In this document: positions 10,535-21,021 of the stretch, in pieces | Numbering within the stretch: position 1 is the first letter of the stretch | How the letters are laid out: the number at the start of each line of letters is the position of its first letter | Assembly: GCA_902518895.1 (NCBI GenBank) | Contig: CABYHL010000004.1 | Location: 1 to 64,000 of the forward strand | Direction of reading: 5' to 3' | Length of the DNA: 64,000 nt | From: an uncultured Alphaproteobacteria bacterium | Lineage (GTDB): Bacteria > Pseudomonadota > Alphaproteobacteria > HIMB59 > GCA-002718135 | Made by a program: the position numbers and the translations under genes | Notes under the pieces: generated by a model | Told to the model about the DNA's origin: nothing | Database searches by the model: none | The model's input: only the letters and a program-made list of their open reading frames with translations

Positions 10535-10898
10535 AATTTTACATATAACAATTTATGGTTTTATGTTTTTTACTTTCAAAATATATGCACTAGAAACTAT
10601 CGATGAAAGAGTAAAAAAATTAACTCTAGAGTTACGATGTATGACTTGTCAAAACCAAAGTATTTATGACTCGGATGCTGAATTCTCAAATGATATCAAA
10701 AAAATAGTTAAACAAAAATTACAGGAAGGTGAAAGTGAGAAGGAAATAAAGAAATTTTTAGCTGAAAGATATGGTGAATACATTCTTTTTAGACCGCTTA
10801 TGAATTATAATAATATTTTTCTTTGGAGTTTTCCTTTTATATTACTAATAATTGGCTTATTTTTTGTATTAATTAAGACCAAAACAAAAAAGGCTTGA
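10512..10898 (+). CDS. ccmH: Cytochrome c maturation protein CcmH
   Basis: LRCMTCQNQSIYDSDAEFSNDIKKIV motif. Confidence 0.94.
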   Translation: MKSNHFFRILHITIYGFMFFTFKIYALETIDERVKKLTLELRCMTCQNQSIYDSDAEFSNDIKKIVKQKLQEGESEKEIKKFLAERYGEYILFRPLMNYNNIFLWSFPFILLIIGLFFVLIKTKTKKA

Positions 10899-10974
10899 AC
10901 AATTTATTTTGTTTTTTTTTATTTAGCTTATATGGTTTCCTTATAATTTAGAAATACTTCTTCAAGGAGGAAAC

Positions 10975-11808
10975 GTGAAAAAATTTGTAATATACTTATT
11001 ATCAATTGGTATTTTTGGAGTTGCGTCAATTGCAAATTCGCAGACAATAAGAATTGGTACAGAAGGTGCTTATCCACCATGGAATAATTTAAACTCTGCT
11101 GGTGAACTAGAGGGTGCTGAAATAGACTTTGGTAACGAAGCTTGTGAACGAATGGGTGTTACATGCGAATGGGTAACTCAAGATTGGGATGGTATAATAC
11201 CTGCCCTTCTTCAAGGTAAATATGACATTATTATTGCTGGAATGTCTATTACAGAAGAAAGAAAAGAAAAAGTTAATTTTACAACTGGATATATGACTGA
11301 TGGTGCAAGATTTGCTGTTTTAAAAAACAGTGGTTTAGCTAATTTAAATATTGCTGGTATGGCTAAAGTTAATCTTAATAATGCAGGAGGAAAAGAACAA
11401 GCTGCGATAGGTCAATTAATTGCTGCAATGGATGGTAAAACTGTCTGTGTTCAATCTTCAACAATTCACCAAAATTTTTTAGAAAAACACATGTCTGGCG
11501 CAGTAGATGTAAAACTATATCAAGCAGTTGATGATCATAATTTAGATTTAGCTGCTGGAAGATGTGATGCAGTTCTAGCTGATGTAGGATCAATTATTGA
11601 TTTTATGGAATCCGATGGGGGTGTTGACGTTGCATTTACTGGTCCAACTTTTTCTGGTGGAGTCTTCGGTGATGGTGTTGGTGGCGCAGTTAGAAAAGAA
11701 GATACAGATATCTTAGAGATGTGGAATGCTGCCATTGCAGAAATGTCTAAAGATGGAACTACCGCTGAAATAACTAAAGAGTGGTTTGGCAGAGATATCT
11801 CAATGTAA
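10975..11808 (+). CDS. Polar amino-acid-type ABC transporter periplasmic binding protein
   Basis: Signal peptide; IRIGTEGAYPPWN, DIIIAGMSITEERKEKVNFT; GTG start after AAGGAGG. Confidence 0.92.
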   Translation: MKKFVIYLLSIGIFGVASIANSQTIRIGTEGAYPPWNNLNSAGELEGAEIDFGNEACERMGVTCEWVTQDWDGIIPALLQGKYDIIIAGMSITEERKEKVNFTTGYMTDGARFAVLKNSGLANLNIAGMAKVNLNNAGGKEQAAIGQLIAAMDGKTVCVQSSTIHQNFLEKHMSGAVDVKLYQAVDDHNLDLAAGRCDAVLADVGSIIDFMESDGGVDVAFTGPTFSGGVFGDGVGGAVRKEDTDILEMWNAAIAEMSKDGTTAEITKEWFGRDISM

Positions 11809-11826
11809 ATCAAATTTTATTTTAAT

Positions 11827-11855
11827 AAAAGCGGTCTTAAAGACCGCTTTTTTTT
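11827..11855 (+). terminator. Rho-independent terminator
   Basis: AAAAGCGGTCTTAAAGACCGC followed by T-run. Confidence 0.88.
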
Positions 11856-11905
11856 TGATTAAATTACAACCATAATGCATAATAGATATTAAATAAAAAT
11901 TTATA

Positions 11906-12187
11906 ATGAACTCACTTTTGTATTTAATTATTCAAATTATAAACTTATTTCAGTTTGTTCTCATAATTTATATAATACTAACTTGGTTAGTAAACTTTAA
12001 TATAATTAATACTGGCAATCGATTTGTTTATAGTATTCTTGATGCTTTATACCGATTATGTGAGCCAAGTTTAAATTTTGTAAGAAGATACTTGCCTACT
12101 TTTGGTGCAATAGATTTATCTCCAATAGTCGTTTATCTTGGTTTGTGGTTTATAAAAAGTTTATTAATTGAATATTGGCCTAGATAA
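11906..12187 (+). CDS. YggT family membrane protein
   Basis: IYIILTWLVNFN ... CEPSLNFVRRYLPTFGAIDLSPIVVYL. Confidence 0.9.
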   Translation: MNSLLYLIIQIINLFQFVLIIYIILTWLVNFNIINTGNRFVYSILDALYRLCEPSLNFVRRYLPTFGAIDLSPIVVYLGLWFIKSLLIEYWPR

Positions 12188-12189
12188 TT

Positions 12190-13068
12190 ATGGCCCGTAT
12201 ATTAGATGGAAAAAAAATAGCACAAAATTTAAAAGATCAATTAAAAATTGAGATTGAAAGCATAAAAATAAAATCTAATCGTGTACCTGGACTTGCAGTT
12301 ATACAAGTAGGAAATGTTGCTGCAAGTAGTGTATATGTAAAAGCTAAAACAAAAGCTGCAAAAGAAGTTGGGATTGATGTAATTGATCATCACTTGGAAG
12401 AATCCGTAAATCAAGACGATTTAATCAATTTGATTAATCAATTAAACAATAATGATGATGTAAATGGCATTCTTGTCCAACTTCCTTTACCCAAAACTAT
12501 AAATGAAGAAGTGGTCTTAAATAGTATAGCGCCTGAAAAAGATGCTGATGGGTTTCATCCTTTAAATGTTGGCAAACTCTCAATAAGCCAAAAGAATGAT
12601 GAAAGTCTAATGATACCATGCACTCCTTATGGCTGTCTGTTACTTCTTAGAGAACTTAACATTAATTTAGCTGGTAAAAATGCTGTCGTAATTGGAAGAT
12701 CAAATATAGTTGGAAAACCTATGGCACAATTATTATTAAAAGAGTCTTGTACTGTTACGACGGTTCATTCAAAAACTATAAATATTGAAAGTATTTGCAA
12801 GAAAGCCGATATTTTAATAGCAGCAATTGGTAGGCCTGAGTTTGTAAATAAGGATTGGGTTAAGGAAGGTGCTATTATTATCGATGTGGGTATTAATAGA
12901 AAAAAGATAAATGAAGAGAAATCAAAATTGGTAGGTGATGTTTTATTTAGTGAGGTAGAACATAAAGTAAGTGCAATTTCTCCGGTGCCTGGAGGGGTGG
13001 GGCCAATGACAATTGCATGCCTTTTAAGAAATACAACCGCAGCATTTAAATTAAAATTTATAGACTAA
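12190..13068 (+). CDS. folD: Methylenetetrahydrofolate dehydrogenase/cyclohydrolase
   Basis: SSVYVKAKTKAAKEVGI, GILVQLPLP, VIGRSNIVGKPMAQLL, PVPGGVGPMTIACLL. Confidence 0.97.
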   Translation: MARILDGKKIAQNLKDQLKIEIESIKIKSNRVPGLAVIQVGNVAASSVYVKAKTKAAKEVGIDVIDHHLEESVNQDDLINLINQLNNNDDVNGILVQLPLPKTINEEVVLNSIAPEKDADGFHPLNVGKLSISQKNDESLMIPCTPYGCLLLLRELNINLAGKNAVVIGRSNIVGKPMAQLLLKESCTVTTVHSKTINIESICKKADILIAAIGRPEFVNKDWVKEGAIIIDVGINRKKINEEKSKLVGDVLFSEVEHKVSAISPVPGGVGPMTIACLLRNTTAAFKLKFID

Positions 13069-13916
13069 GAAGAGCTAATTTTATAAATATGTTCTAAGAA
13101 AAGATCAGCTGTTATCACTTCTCTTGCTTTAGAACAGTGTTCGCAAGCTTTTAATTTTACTCCACAAGGTGATTGTTTGTCTTCATAATAAATATTTTCA
13201 TGAAACTCATAACCAATAACATCTGGTGATATCCACCCACCAAAATATAGAACTGCTTTTTTATTTAATGCAGCTGCCACATGCCCAAAACCTCCTTCAG
13301 GACCAACATAAAAATCAACTTCTTTTAGTAATGCACAAGCAAGTCTAAAATCCAATTCTTGAGGTATAAATATTCCATCAATTTTTTTTGTTTGAGTATG
13401 TTTTGATTGAATAATCAAATAATCATTCTTTAATTTGTTTATTAAACTAATCCAATTCTGAATACCCCAATCTTTATTTTGATGTTTAAAACTGAATTGT
13501 GTATCATTTATTTTAGTTGATGAAGTTTCAAGAAAAATTATATTTCTAAATTTTTTATAATGATTATCGTCCCAAAATTTTTTTGCATCAAAAATAATTT
13601 TTTTAGCTTCAATTATTTCTTGATCAGAAAAATATATTTCACCAGGAATAGGTTTAAAATTTCTCCAAACATAATTGTTTGGGATGCTTTTATCATAGTC
13701 AATATAAGGTCTATTTAATTCATGATAATCTATTAGATGAATGGGTTTATCATTATCTAAATTTCTACAGTCTGCTATATTTGGATTATTCTCATAAATT
13801 GGAGAATGAAATGCATGATTTTTTTCTGCAATACCAATAACAATTTGTCTTTCTGGAAACTGTTTTTTAATTTTAGCTGCTAAGGAAGTTACAAGTAAAT
13901 CATCACCGTAACCCAT
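13065..13916 (-). CDS. Glycosyltransferase family 9-like (heptosyltransferase-like)
   Basis: C-terminal FYVGPEGGFGHVAAALNKKAVLYFGG pattern. Confidence 0.65.
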   Translation of the reverse strand: MGYGDDLLVTSLAAKIKKQFPERQIVIGIAEKNHAFHSPIYENNPNIADCRNLDNDKPIHLIDYHELNRPYIDYDKSIPNNYVWRNFKPIPGEIYFSDQEIIEAKKIIFDAKKFWDDNHYKKFRNIIFLETSSTKINDTQFSFKHQNKDWGIQNWISLINKLKNDYLIIQSKHTQTKKIDGIFIPQELDFRLACALLKEVDFYVGPEGGFGHVAAALNKKAVLYFGGWISPDVIGYEFHENIYYEDKQSPCGVKLKACEHCSKAREVITADLFLEHIYKISSS

Positions 13917-13922
13917 AAAATA

Positions 13923-15110
13923 TTAATTATTTTTACGAAGTCTAATTGAGTTTATCTTAATGAAACCTTCGGCATCTTTTTGATTATATTCACCAACTTC
14001 ATCAAAAGAAACTAATGAATTGTCATAAAGAGAGTTACTTGATCTTCTACCTAATATTATTACGTTACCTTTAAATACTTTAATTTTGACATCACCGTTA
14101 ACTTTGTGTGACATTGAATCTATCAATTTCTGCATTGATACTCTCTCAGAAGAAAACCAAAAACCATTATAAATTGTTTCAGCATATTTTGGCATCAATT
14201 CATCTTTAAGATGAGCTTCGCCTTTATCCAAAGTAATACTCTCTATTGCTCTTCTTGCATCTAATAATATAGTTCCACCTGGTGTTTCATAAACCCCTCT
14301 GGATTTCATTCCAACAAATCTATTTTCTACAATATCTATTCTTCCTACTCCGTGATTACCGGCTATAGAATTTAATTTTGTAAGAATTTCGTGAGGTTTT
14401 AGTTTCTCTTCATTTATAGAAACTGGATCACCGTTTTCAAATCCAATTATTATAACCTCTGCTTTATTTGGAGTATCTTCAACAGATTTTGTTCTAGAAA
14501 AAATATGTTCGGGTGGTTCAAGCCAAGGATCTTCTAGCAGTTTACCTTCAGAAGAAGTATGAAGAAGATTTGCATCTGTACTAAATGGAGGCTCACCCAT
14601 TTTATCTTTAGGTACTGTTATTTGATTTTTTTCTGCATAATCTAATAAATCATTTCTTGATTGAAATTCCCAATCTCGCCAAGGTGCTATAACCTCGATT
14701 TTTGGATTATTTGCATAGTATCCAAGTTCAAATCTAACTTGATCATTACCCTTGCCAGTAGCTCCATGCGCCACAGCATCTGCTCCTACAATTTTAGCAA
14801 TTTCAATTTGCCTCTTTGCAATTAAGGGTCTGGCTATAGCTGTGCCTAACAAGTATGTTCCTTCGTAAAGAGCGTTAGCTCTAAACATTGGAAAAACATA
14901 ATCTTTAACAAATTCTTCTTGTAGATTTTCAATAAATATTTCTTCGACACCTAAGCTTTTTGCTTTTGTTTCAACTGGTGAAAGTTCTTCTCCTTGACCA
15001 ATATCTGCTGTGAAAGTAACTACAGGGCATTCATATTTATTTTGGAGCCACTTGAGAATTACACTTGTATCTAATCCGCCTGAGTAAGCTAAAACAATTT
15101 TCTTAGGCAT
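13923..15110 (-). CDS. argG: Argininosuccinate synthase
   Basis: [32 protein letters not shown]. Confidence 0.97.
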   Translation of the reverse strand: MPKKIVLAYSGGLDTSVILKWLQNKYECPVVTFTADIGQGEELSPVETKAKSLGVEEIFIENLQEEFVKDYVFPMFRANALYEGTYLLGTAIARPLIAKRQIEIAKIVGADAVAHGATGKGNDQVRFELGYYANNPKIEVIAPWRDWEFQSRNDLLDYAEKNQITVPKDKMGEPPFSTDANLLHTSSEGKLLEDPWLEPPEHIFSRTKSVEDTPNKAEVIIIGFENGDPVSINEEKLKPHEILTKLNSIAGNHGVGRIDIVENRFVGMKSRGVYETPGGTILLDARRAIESITLDKGEAHLKDELMPKYAETIYNGFWFSSERVSMQKLIDSMSHKVNGDVKIKVFKGNVIILGRRSSNSLYDNSLVSFDEVGEYNQKDAEGFIKINSIRLRKNN

Positions 15111-15584
15111 TTAACAATCGTTTATTAACTGATTATACGCCGCAGTAAATCCATTAAGAGTATAACTATCATTAGTTATTGTACCTCGTGAAGACTCGCC
15201 AGTAACCTTAAGGTCTAATCCTTTTTTCATAGCAAAAATTACTTTTGCATCTTCTTCTGTCCAAGCCGCAGTTGGCAAATCCTCAGTTGTATAAAATTTG
15301 TACTCTCCATTATCTATATTTATAATAATATCAGAGGGAACTTTGTAGCTATAACCAGCCTCTATTTGAACTACGGTCTCTGGATTGCCTATATTTTTAT
15401 AGACTAAGATATAGAAATCTCCTCTTTTTTTATCACTTGGTAAATCTGTTTCTGTAGCTAAACTACCAATATAACAATACTCATCAGTCTCCTCAAAAGA
15501 CCATTTACCTACTTCTAAAGCATTAAGAGCGATAGGAAGTGCTACATATAGCACAAGTAAAAACTTAAGAAAAATTTTCATCAA
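15111..15584 (-). CDS. Secreted protein, invasion-associated locus B (IalB)-like
   Basis: Signal peptide; VGKWSFEETDEYCYIGSLATE, FAMKKGLDLKVTGESSRGT; weak family resemblance. Confidence 0.5.
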   Translation of the reverse strand: MMKIFLKFLLVLYVALPIALNALEVGKWSFEETDEYCYIGSLATETDLPSDKKRGDFYILVYKNIGNPETVVQIEAGYSYKVPSDIIINIDNGEYKFYTTEDLPTAAWTEEDAKVIFAMKKGLDLKVTGESSRGTITNDSYTLNGFTAAYNQLINDC

Positions 15585-15653
15585 TTACTTCTTTTAGTAT
15601 ATCTTATGCAATTAGTTAAGAGCGATTAAGCAATGTTGGAATCTTTTTAAATT

Positions 15654-16190
15654 ATGGAAAAATCAAACCTTAATAACTTAATGCACAGGATTCAAAAAGA
15701 CCGCGACGAAATAGCTTTTTCGGAAATCTTTGATTTTTTTGCCCCAAAAATAAATGCTTATTTTATTCAAAACAGAATTAAAATTGAGAGTTCTGAGGAA
15801 TTAACTCAAGAGGTCTTAAGTACTGTTTGGGTAAAATCAAACCTATATGATTCAACAAAATCAGCTCTTTCAACATGGATATTTACTATTGCAAGAAACA
15901 AAAAAATAGACTTTTTTAGGAAAAATTCAAAAATAAATTTCCAAGAAGAAGATATACGAGAGTTTTTATACCAAGATAGAGAAGTTGACCCAATTGAAGA
16001 AAATGAGGCAAAAAAACAAATAGAAAGAATAAATAATGAGCTCGATGAACAGCAAAAAATAATGATAAAAATGAACTTTTTCGAAAATAAAAGTCATAAA
16101 AAAATTGCTGATGAGCTTGAAATTCCTTTAGGGACAGTTAAATCTAAAATAAGGCATATTTTAACGAAAATGCAGGAATATTTAAGATGA
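15654..16190 (+). CDS. ECF RNA polymerase sigma factor
   Basis: Region 2 ELTQEVLSTVWVKSNLYDSTKSALSTWIFTIARNKKIDFFRK and region 4 HKKIADELEIPLGTVKSKIRH; overlaps ChrR-like gene. Confidence 0.92.
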   Translation: MEKSNLNNLMHRIQKDRDEIAFSEIFDFFAPKINAYFIQNRIKIESSEELTQEVLSTVWVKSNLYDSTKSALSTWIFTIARNKKIDFFRKNSKINFQEEDIREFLYQDREVDPIEENEAKKQIERINNELDEQQKIMIKMNFFENKSHKKIADELEIPLGTVKSKIRHILTKMQEYLR

Positions 16191-16816
16191 ATGGAACAGT
16201 AGTAAGAAATCAACTAATTTTTGATTTTGCATCAGGAATACTTGGTCCTGCTAAGTCGCTATTTGCTTCAACATATTTACAATTAAATTCAAATGCTTCT
16301 AAAATTAGCAATACATTTGAAAATATATTGGGTGAAAATCTCATGGATAACGAGAACATTCATCCTAAAAATTTGAAGTATACAGACTGTATTAATAATG
16401 ACAATATTCAATCTGCTTCCAATCCTAAGGATCCTGTAACTAGTTTCTTTGGAAACCTAAATAATTTAGATTGGAAGCAAGTTTATAAAGGTTTCAAAGA
16501 GTATACTGCATCGATTGATGATAAAGACGAACTAAAATTAATAAAAATGGACCCTGGAGTTTCTGTGCCACTACACTCCCATGGTGGAAAAGAGTATATA
16601 TTAGTTTTAGAAGGTAGTTTCTGTGATGAGTATGGTGAATATTCAAAAGGCGATATTCAAATTAATGACCAAAAGATTAAACATACGCCAATAGCTTCAA
16701 AAGACACAGGCTGTGTCTGTTTGAGTATTACTGAAAAAGATGTAATATTCTTTGGTAAATATGGATCTTTTTTAAATTTATTTACATTTATCAAATCTTT
16801 TTTTAAGCAAAAATAA
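16187..16816 (+). CDS. ChrR-like cupin anti-sigma factor
   Basis: Cupin PGVSVPLHSHGGKEYILVLEGSFCDEYGEYSKGD; overlaps sigma gene by 4 nt. Confidence 0.82.
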   Translation: MNGTVVRNQLIFDFASGILGPAKSLFASTYLQLNSNASKISNTFENILGENLMDNENIHPKNLKYTDCINNDNIQSASNPKDPVTSFFGNLNNLDWKQVYKGFKEYTASIDDKDELKLIKMDPGVSVPLHSHGGKEYILVLEGSFCDEYGEYSKGDIQINDQKIKHTPIASKDTGCVCLSITEKDVIFFGKYGSFLNLFTFIKSFFKQK

Positions 16817-16840
16817 GCCCATTATTGTATAACTTCATAC

Positions 16841-17836
16841 GTGTCTAAAATTCACGTAGATTTTATTAGGGGTAAAAAAGTTGAAAGTACCCATCAAGTT
16901 AAAGCGTTAGTTACAAATATTGATGGTAAAATTTTATTATCTACAAATAATGATAATGAATTTTTTTTTCCTCGATCATCAATTAAAATATTTCAAGCTA
17001 TTCCTTTTGCAATGTCAAATGCCATAAAAAATTATAAATTAAGCAATAAACATATAGCCTTAGCCTGTGCATCTCACAAAGGAGAAAAAATTCATATAAG
17101 TGAATTAAAAAAATGGATTTCAAAAATTAATTTAAAAACAAAAAATTTAAAATGTGGTATACATGGACCATTAGATAAAAAAGCTTCTGAAAAAATAATA
17201 TATTCTAGAAAAAAATTTACCGAATTACATAATAATTGTGCTGGAAAGCACTTAGCTATGTTAACAAGCTGTTTGGTTAATAATCAGAATATCAATAACT
17301 ATCTAGATTACAATCACACTCATCAAAAAAATATCAGACAAGTTTTCAACAAATTTACAGAAACTAAATTATCAAAAAAAAATTTCTCTTTAGATGGATG
17401 TAGCGCACCACAATATTCATTTAAAATTAAATCTATATCAAAGGCATTAAATAATTTAATTAAAAGTTATAAAGACTGTTATGATTATAGCGAAGAAGTC
17501 AAAACTTTAATTAATTCAGTTTTAGAAAATCCTGAATTTATAGGAGGAACTGGAAGTTTTGATACTAAAGTTATGAAAGCTTCAAAAGGAAAAATATTTT
17601 GTAAAAGTGGAGCTGAGGGTGTTTTTTTATTTATTGATATTCATAATGAAATTAGCGGAGTGGTTAAAATTACTGATGGAAATGAAAGAGCTATTCCTAT
17701 TTCTATACTTAATATTTTTAAAAAATTAAAAGTTATGACTAGAGTAGAGCTAAATAATTTAGAAAAGAAAGAAAAATTTGATCTAAAAAATCATGCAGGT
17801 AGAAATATTGGTCACATCAGCCTTACAATGAAATAA
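16841..17836 (+). CDS. Asparaginase (AnsA-type L-asparaginase II)
   Basis: ALACASHKGEKIHISELKKW, NNCAGKHLAMLTSC, GCSAPQYSF; GTG start. Confidence 0.88.
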   Translation: MSKIHVDFIRGKKVESTHQVKALVTNIDGKILLSTNNDNEFFFPRSSIKIFQAIPFAMSNAIKNYKLSNKHIALACASHKGEKIHISELKKWISKINLKTKNLKCGIHGPLDKKASEKIIYSRKKFTELHNNCAGKHLAMLTSCLVNNQNINNYLDYNHTHQKNIRQVFNKFTETKLSKKNFSLDGCSAPQYSFKIKSISKALNNLIKSYKDCYDYSEEVKTLINSVLENPEFIGGTGSFDTKVMKASKGKIFCKSGAEGVFLFIDIHNEISGVVKITDGNERAIPISILNIFKKLKVMTRVELNNLEKKEKFDLKNHAGRNIGHISLTMK

Positions 17837-18254
17837 AAAATAAAAATATGATAATTAAAACGGTTAAAGGTAGTCTGAGATAGTTAAATGCCTGTTTATT
17901 TATTTCGTTTGCAAATAAAATAATATAGTCAAAAAATAACTGAGTTAACAATAGTAAAATTATTAAGATAAAAATTATTATTAAATTAATGTTAAGAAGA
18001 CTTAATATAATAATTATAACAGCAAATAAGCTAGGCAAAAAACCGTATACAACTATGTGAGTTGGCGGATTATTTTTTAAATTCCAGTTAATTGATCCAA
18101 TAAAAACAATTATAATTAAACTATAGTAAATAACAAAATTAAGAAGAACTTCTTCCTCAACTATTAAAAAATAGTATTTATCTAAAAAAGTTAAAACATA
18201 TGGTATTAATCCTAAATATGAAATTAGAAATTGAAAATTAATTTTTTTGGGCAT
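17823..18254 (-). CDS. DUF3429-like membrane protein
   Basis: Polytopic, FIGSINWNLKN motif. Confidence 0.55.
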   Translation of the reverse strand: MPKKINFQFLISYLGLIPYVLTFLDKYYFLIVEEEVLLNFVIYYSLIIIVFIGSINWNLKNNPPTHIVVYGFLPSLFAVIIIILSLLNINLIIIFILIILLLLTQLFFDYIILFANEINKQAFNYLRLPLTVLIIIFLFFISL

Positions 18255-18259
18255 TTGAT

Positions 18260-19135
18260 ATGATTGAACAAAGTATCATTTTAGAAATTGAAAAACTTTT
18301 AGATAATAAAAAAATTATAGATAGCAAGTTATTATCAGACTCTTTTGGGATTAATTGCTTAAAAATTGTCACAAGTGATAGTAAAGAGTTTATTGTCAAA
18401 TATTATTACAAAAATAATGGTGAATTTAATGCTATAAAATCTGAGACAGATAATCTTCTTTTTTTTAATAGACAGAAATTTAATCAATTTCCAAGTATTA
18501 TAAACTTTAATGATAATTTATTAATAATGTCATACATAAATAATGATAACGATCAACCAAACCAAACTAAGGATGATTTATTAAATAGTATAATTTCTCT
18601 TCACTCAAATAAAAATAAAGATTACGGTTTTAGTTTTGATACACAAATTGGTGGTTTGAAACAGATTAATTCTAGTTCTAAAAATTGGTTAGAGTTTTAT
18701 AGAGATAAAAGACTGACTTATATATTTGACTTAGTTAACAAAAATCAACCTATGGATGAAACTATTAACACTAAAATTGATTTATTAATTAAAAAGATGC
18801 ATAATTTTATTCCCAACAAACCTATATCATCTTTATTACATGGTGACTTATGGGAAGGAAATATACTTTTTAAAAATAAAAAGTTTGTAGGATTTATTGA
18901 TCCAGGATCTTTTTATGGTCATAATGAATTAGAAATATCTTATTTGAGGTGGTTTAACCCTAAATTTATTGATGAAAGTTTTTTAGATAAGTACAACGAT
19001 CACATCAAGATTGATAAATATTACTTAGAATATGAACCAATTTATCAATTATATTATTCACTGTTAAATGTTTATTTATGGGATAGAAGCTATATTGAAG
19101 ATGTACGAAAATTGCTGGAAAAAATTAAAATATAA
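18260..19135 (+). CDS. Fructosamine kinase family / aminoglycoside phosphotransferase fold
   Basis: SSLLHGDLWEGNILFKNKKFVGFIDPGSFYGHNELEISYL. Confidence 0.85.
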   Translation: MIEQSIILEIEKLLDNKKIIDSKLLSDSFGINCLKIVTSDSKEFIVKYYYKNNGEFNAIKSETDNLLFFNRQKFNQFPSIINFNDNLLIMSYINNDNDQPNQTKDDLLNSIISLHSNKNKDYGFSFDTQIGGLKQINSSSKNWLEFYRDKRLTYIFDLVNKNQPMDETINTKIDLLIKKMHNFIPNKPISSLLHGDLWEGNILFKNKKFVGFIDPGSFYGHNELEISYLRWFNPKFIDESFLDKYNDHIKIDKYYLEYEPIYQLYYSLLNVYLWDRSYIEDVRKLLEKIKI

Positions 19136-21021
19136 TGTGTGGAATTAATGGGATAATTTTTAAAACATCTAAAACAGATGTTTTAAAAATTCTTAAAATG
19201 AATGCGCTTCTAGATCATAGAGGACCGGATGATAGTGGATTTATTAACCATAAAAATCTTTTACTTGGTCATACTAGACTATCTATTATCGATACATCAA
19301 ATCTTGGTTCTCAACCAATGTCTTTAGATGGAAGATATTGGATTATTTATAATGGAGAAATTTATAATTATAAAACTTTAAGGGAAGAACTAATTCTAAA
19401 GAAATATAAATTTTATTCAAATTCAGATACTGAGGTTGTCCTTAATGCTTATAAAGAATGGGGTTTTGATTCATTTCAAAAGTTTAACGGAGAATGGTCT
19501 TTTGCGATTTTAGATAAAAAACATAATGAATTAATAATTTGTAGAGATGGCATTGGATATAAGCCTTGTTATATTTTTGAAAATAATAACTTTTTTGCAT
19601 TCAGTTCAGAAATAAAACCATTTTATGTATTAGAAAATACAATTGAGTTTGATAAGAATAATTTAGGTATAAATTTTACTACTTTAAATAATTGCTCTAA
19701 GACAATATTTAAACATGTTAATCAGCTTACCCAAGGAAGATATTTAAAAATAAATTTAAATAATTTAGAAAAAAGAATTTTTAGATGGGATTATCCTCTT
19801 AAAAATTTACCAAAAATCAATTCAGGATTTAGAGAAAATGTTAATGATTATTTTGATCTTCTATATGAGTCTACAAAATTAAGACTAAACAGCGATGTTA
19901 AAACTGGAACTTCACTTAGTGGTGGTTTGGACTCCTCCTCTATCTTCACATTGATGAATTTGATACAAAAAAAAGAAAATTTGATCGAAGATGATTTAGA
20001 TTTGAACCCAATTATAATGGATTATGAGGAAATGAAAACTAAAGAGGACGCAGTTAAATTATCACAAAAATTTAAAAGAAATTACCAAATAGTTGATTTT
20101 AAAAAGATGACTGCTGATAAAACAATGGAACTTGTTTCATCCCTTGAGGTAGTAGAAGAATATTTTATGCAGTTTGAACTATATAAAAAACAAAAAGAAA
20201 AAGGAATTAAGGTTAGTCTTGATGGTCATGGGGCAGATGAGTTTTTAGGGTATCCAAATTGGATACCAGAATTATCTGTAGATATTTATAACAGTATTGC
20301 TAATAATTTTAAAACAATAAATAAATTTGGGAAAACTCAAAATATAAATAAATTTAAAAGGTTATTTGGTTTAGGTGAGCAAGAGATTACACCTATATCT
20401 TTTAGATCAGTACCAGACTTAAATTATGGTTTCGAAAATTATCTTTATACAGGCAATTTTGATGGGAGTTATCAGATTATTAATGATGATTTAGAAGATT
20501 TAGAAAATTTTCCTTATGAAATATGTTTTACTTATTTGATGTCTTATTGTGGTTGGTTTCAATTTTTTTTAAATAAATGGGACAGGGCGTCAATGTCAAA
20601 TTCCGTTGAGGTTAGAATGCCTTTTTTAGATAATAATGTAAGATTATTTGGATTGGCATTAAGTGGTTCTAATAAGCTGAAAAATGGTTTTACAAAATCA
20701 GTATTAAGAGAAGCTTTTAAAAATTATTTTCCTAAAACTATGTATACTCAACAATTTAAACAAGGCTTAACTATACAAAATGTTGATTATGATGAAAATA
20801 CTATAAATTTGATTTCTGAAATAATTAATGAAAGTGAATTTAAAGAAAGTAATGTTTACAATTTTAAAAACATTAATGATGATTTTATTAATAATAAAAA
20901 TTTAGATAAAATATGGTTGCTTTGTAAGTATTTCTTAATGATAAAAGGTTTCAAAAATAGATATGATTCTATTAATATCGATTTGAAAACCAAAGAGAAA
21001 AGTAATTTATTAAATTCTTAA
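19135..21021 (+). CDS. asnB: Asparagine synthase (glutamine-hydrolysing)
   Basis: MCGINGIIF N-terminal nucleophile, HRGPDDSG, SLSGGLDSSSIF, DGHGADEFLGY. Confidence 0.94.
   Translation: MCGINGIIFKTSKTDVLKILKMNALLDHRGPDDSGFINHKNLLLGHTRLSIIDTSNLGSQPMSLDGRYWIIYNGEIYNYKTLREELILKKYKFYSNSDTEVVLNAYKEWGFDSFQKFNGEWSFAILDKKHNELIICRDGIGYKPCYIFENNNFFAFSSEIKPFYVLENTIEFDKNNLGINFTTLNNCSKTIFKHVNQLTQGRYLKINLNNLEKRIFRWDYPLKNLPKINSGFRENVNDYFDLLYESTKLRLNSDVKTGTSLSGGLDSSSIFTLMNLIQKKENLIEDDLDLNPIIMDYEEMKTKEDAVKLSQKFKRNYQIVDFKKMTADKTMELVSSLEVVEEYFMQFELYKKQKEKGIKVSLDGHGADEFLGYPNWIPELSVDIYNSIANNFKTINKFGKTQNINKFKRLFGLGEQEITPISFRSVPDLNYGFENYLYTGNFDGSYQIINDDLEDLENFPYEICFTYLMSYCGWFQFFLNKWDRASMSNSVEVRMPFLDNNVRLFGLALSGSNKLKNGFTKSVLREAFKNYFPKTMYTQQFKQGLTIQNVDYDENTINLISEIINESEFKESNVYNFKNINDDFINNKNLDKIWLLCKYFLMIKGFKNRYDSINIDLKTKEKSNLLNS

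Noticed and set aside
10975-11808. Orphan ABC binding protein without permease/ATPase
   Set aside because: Solitary binding-protein genes are common in streamlined marine genomes; partners are probably elsewhere.
11375-11813. Minus-strand ORFs of 72 and 92 aa
   Set aside because: Antisense to the ABC binding protein gene; typical shadow ORFs.
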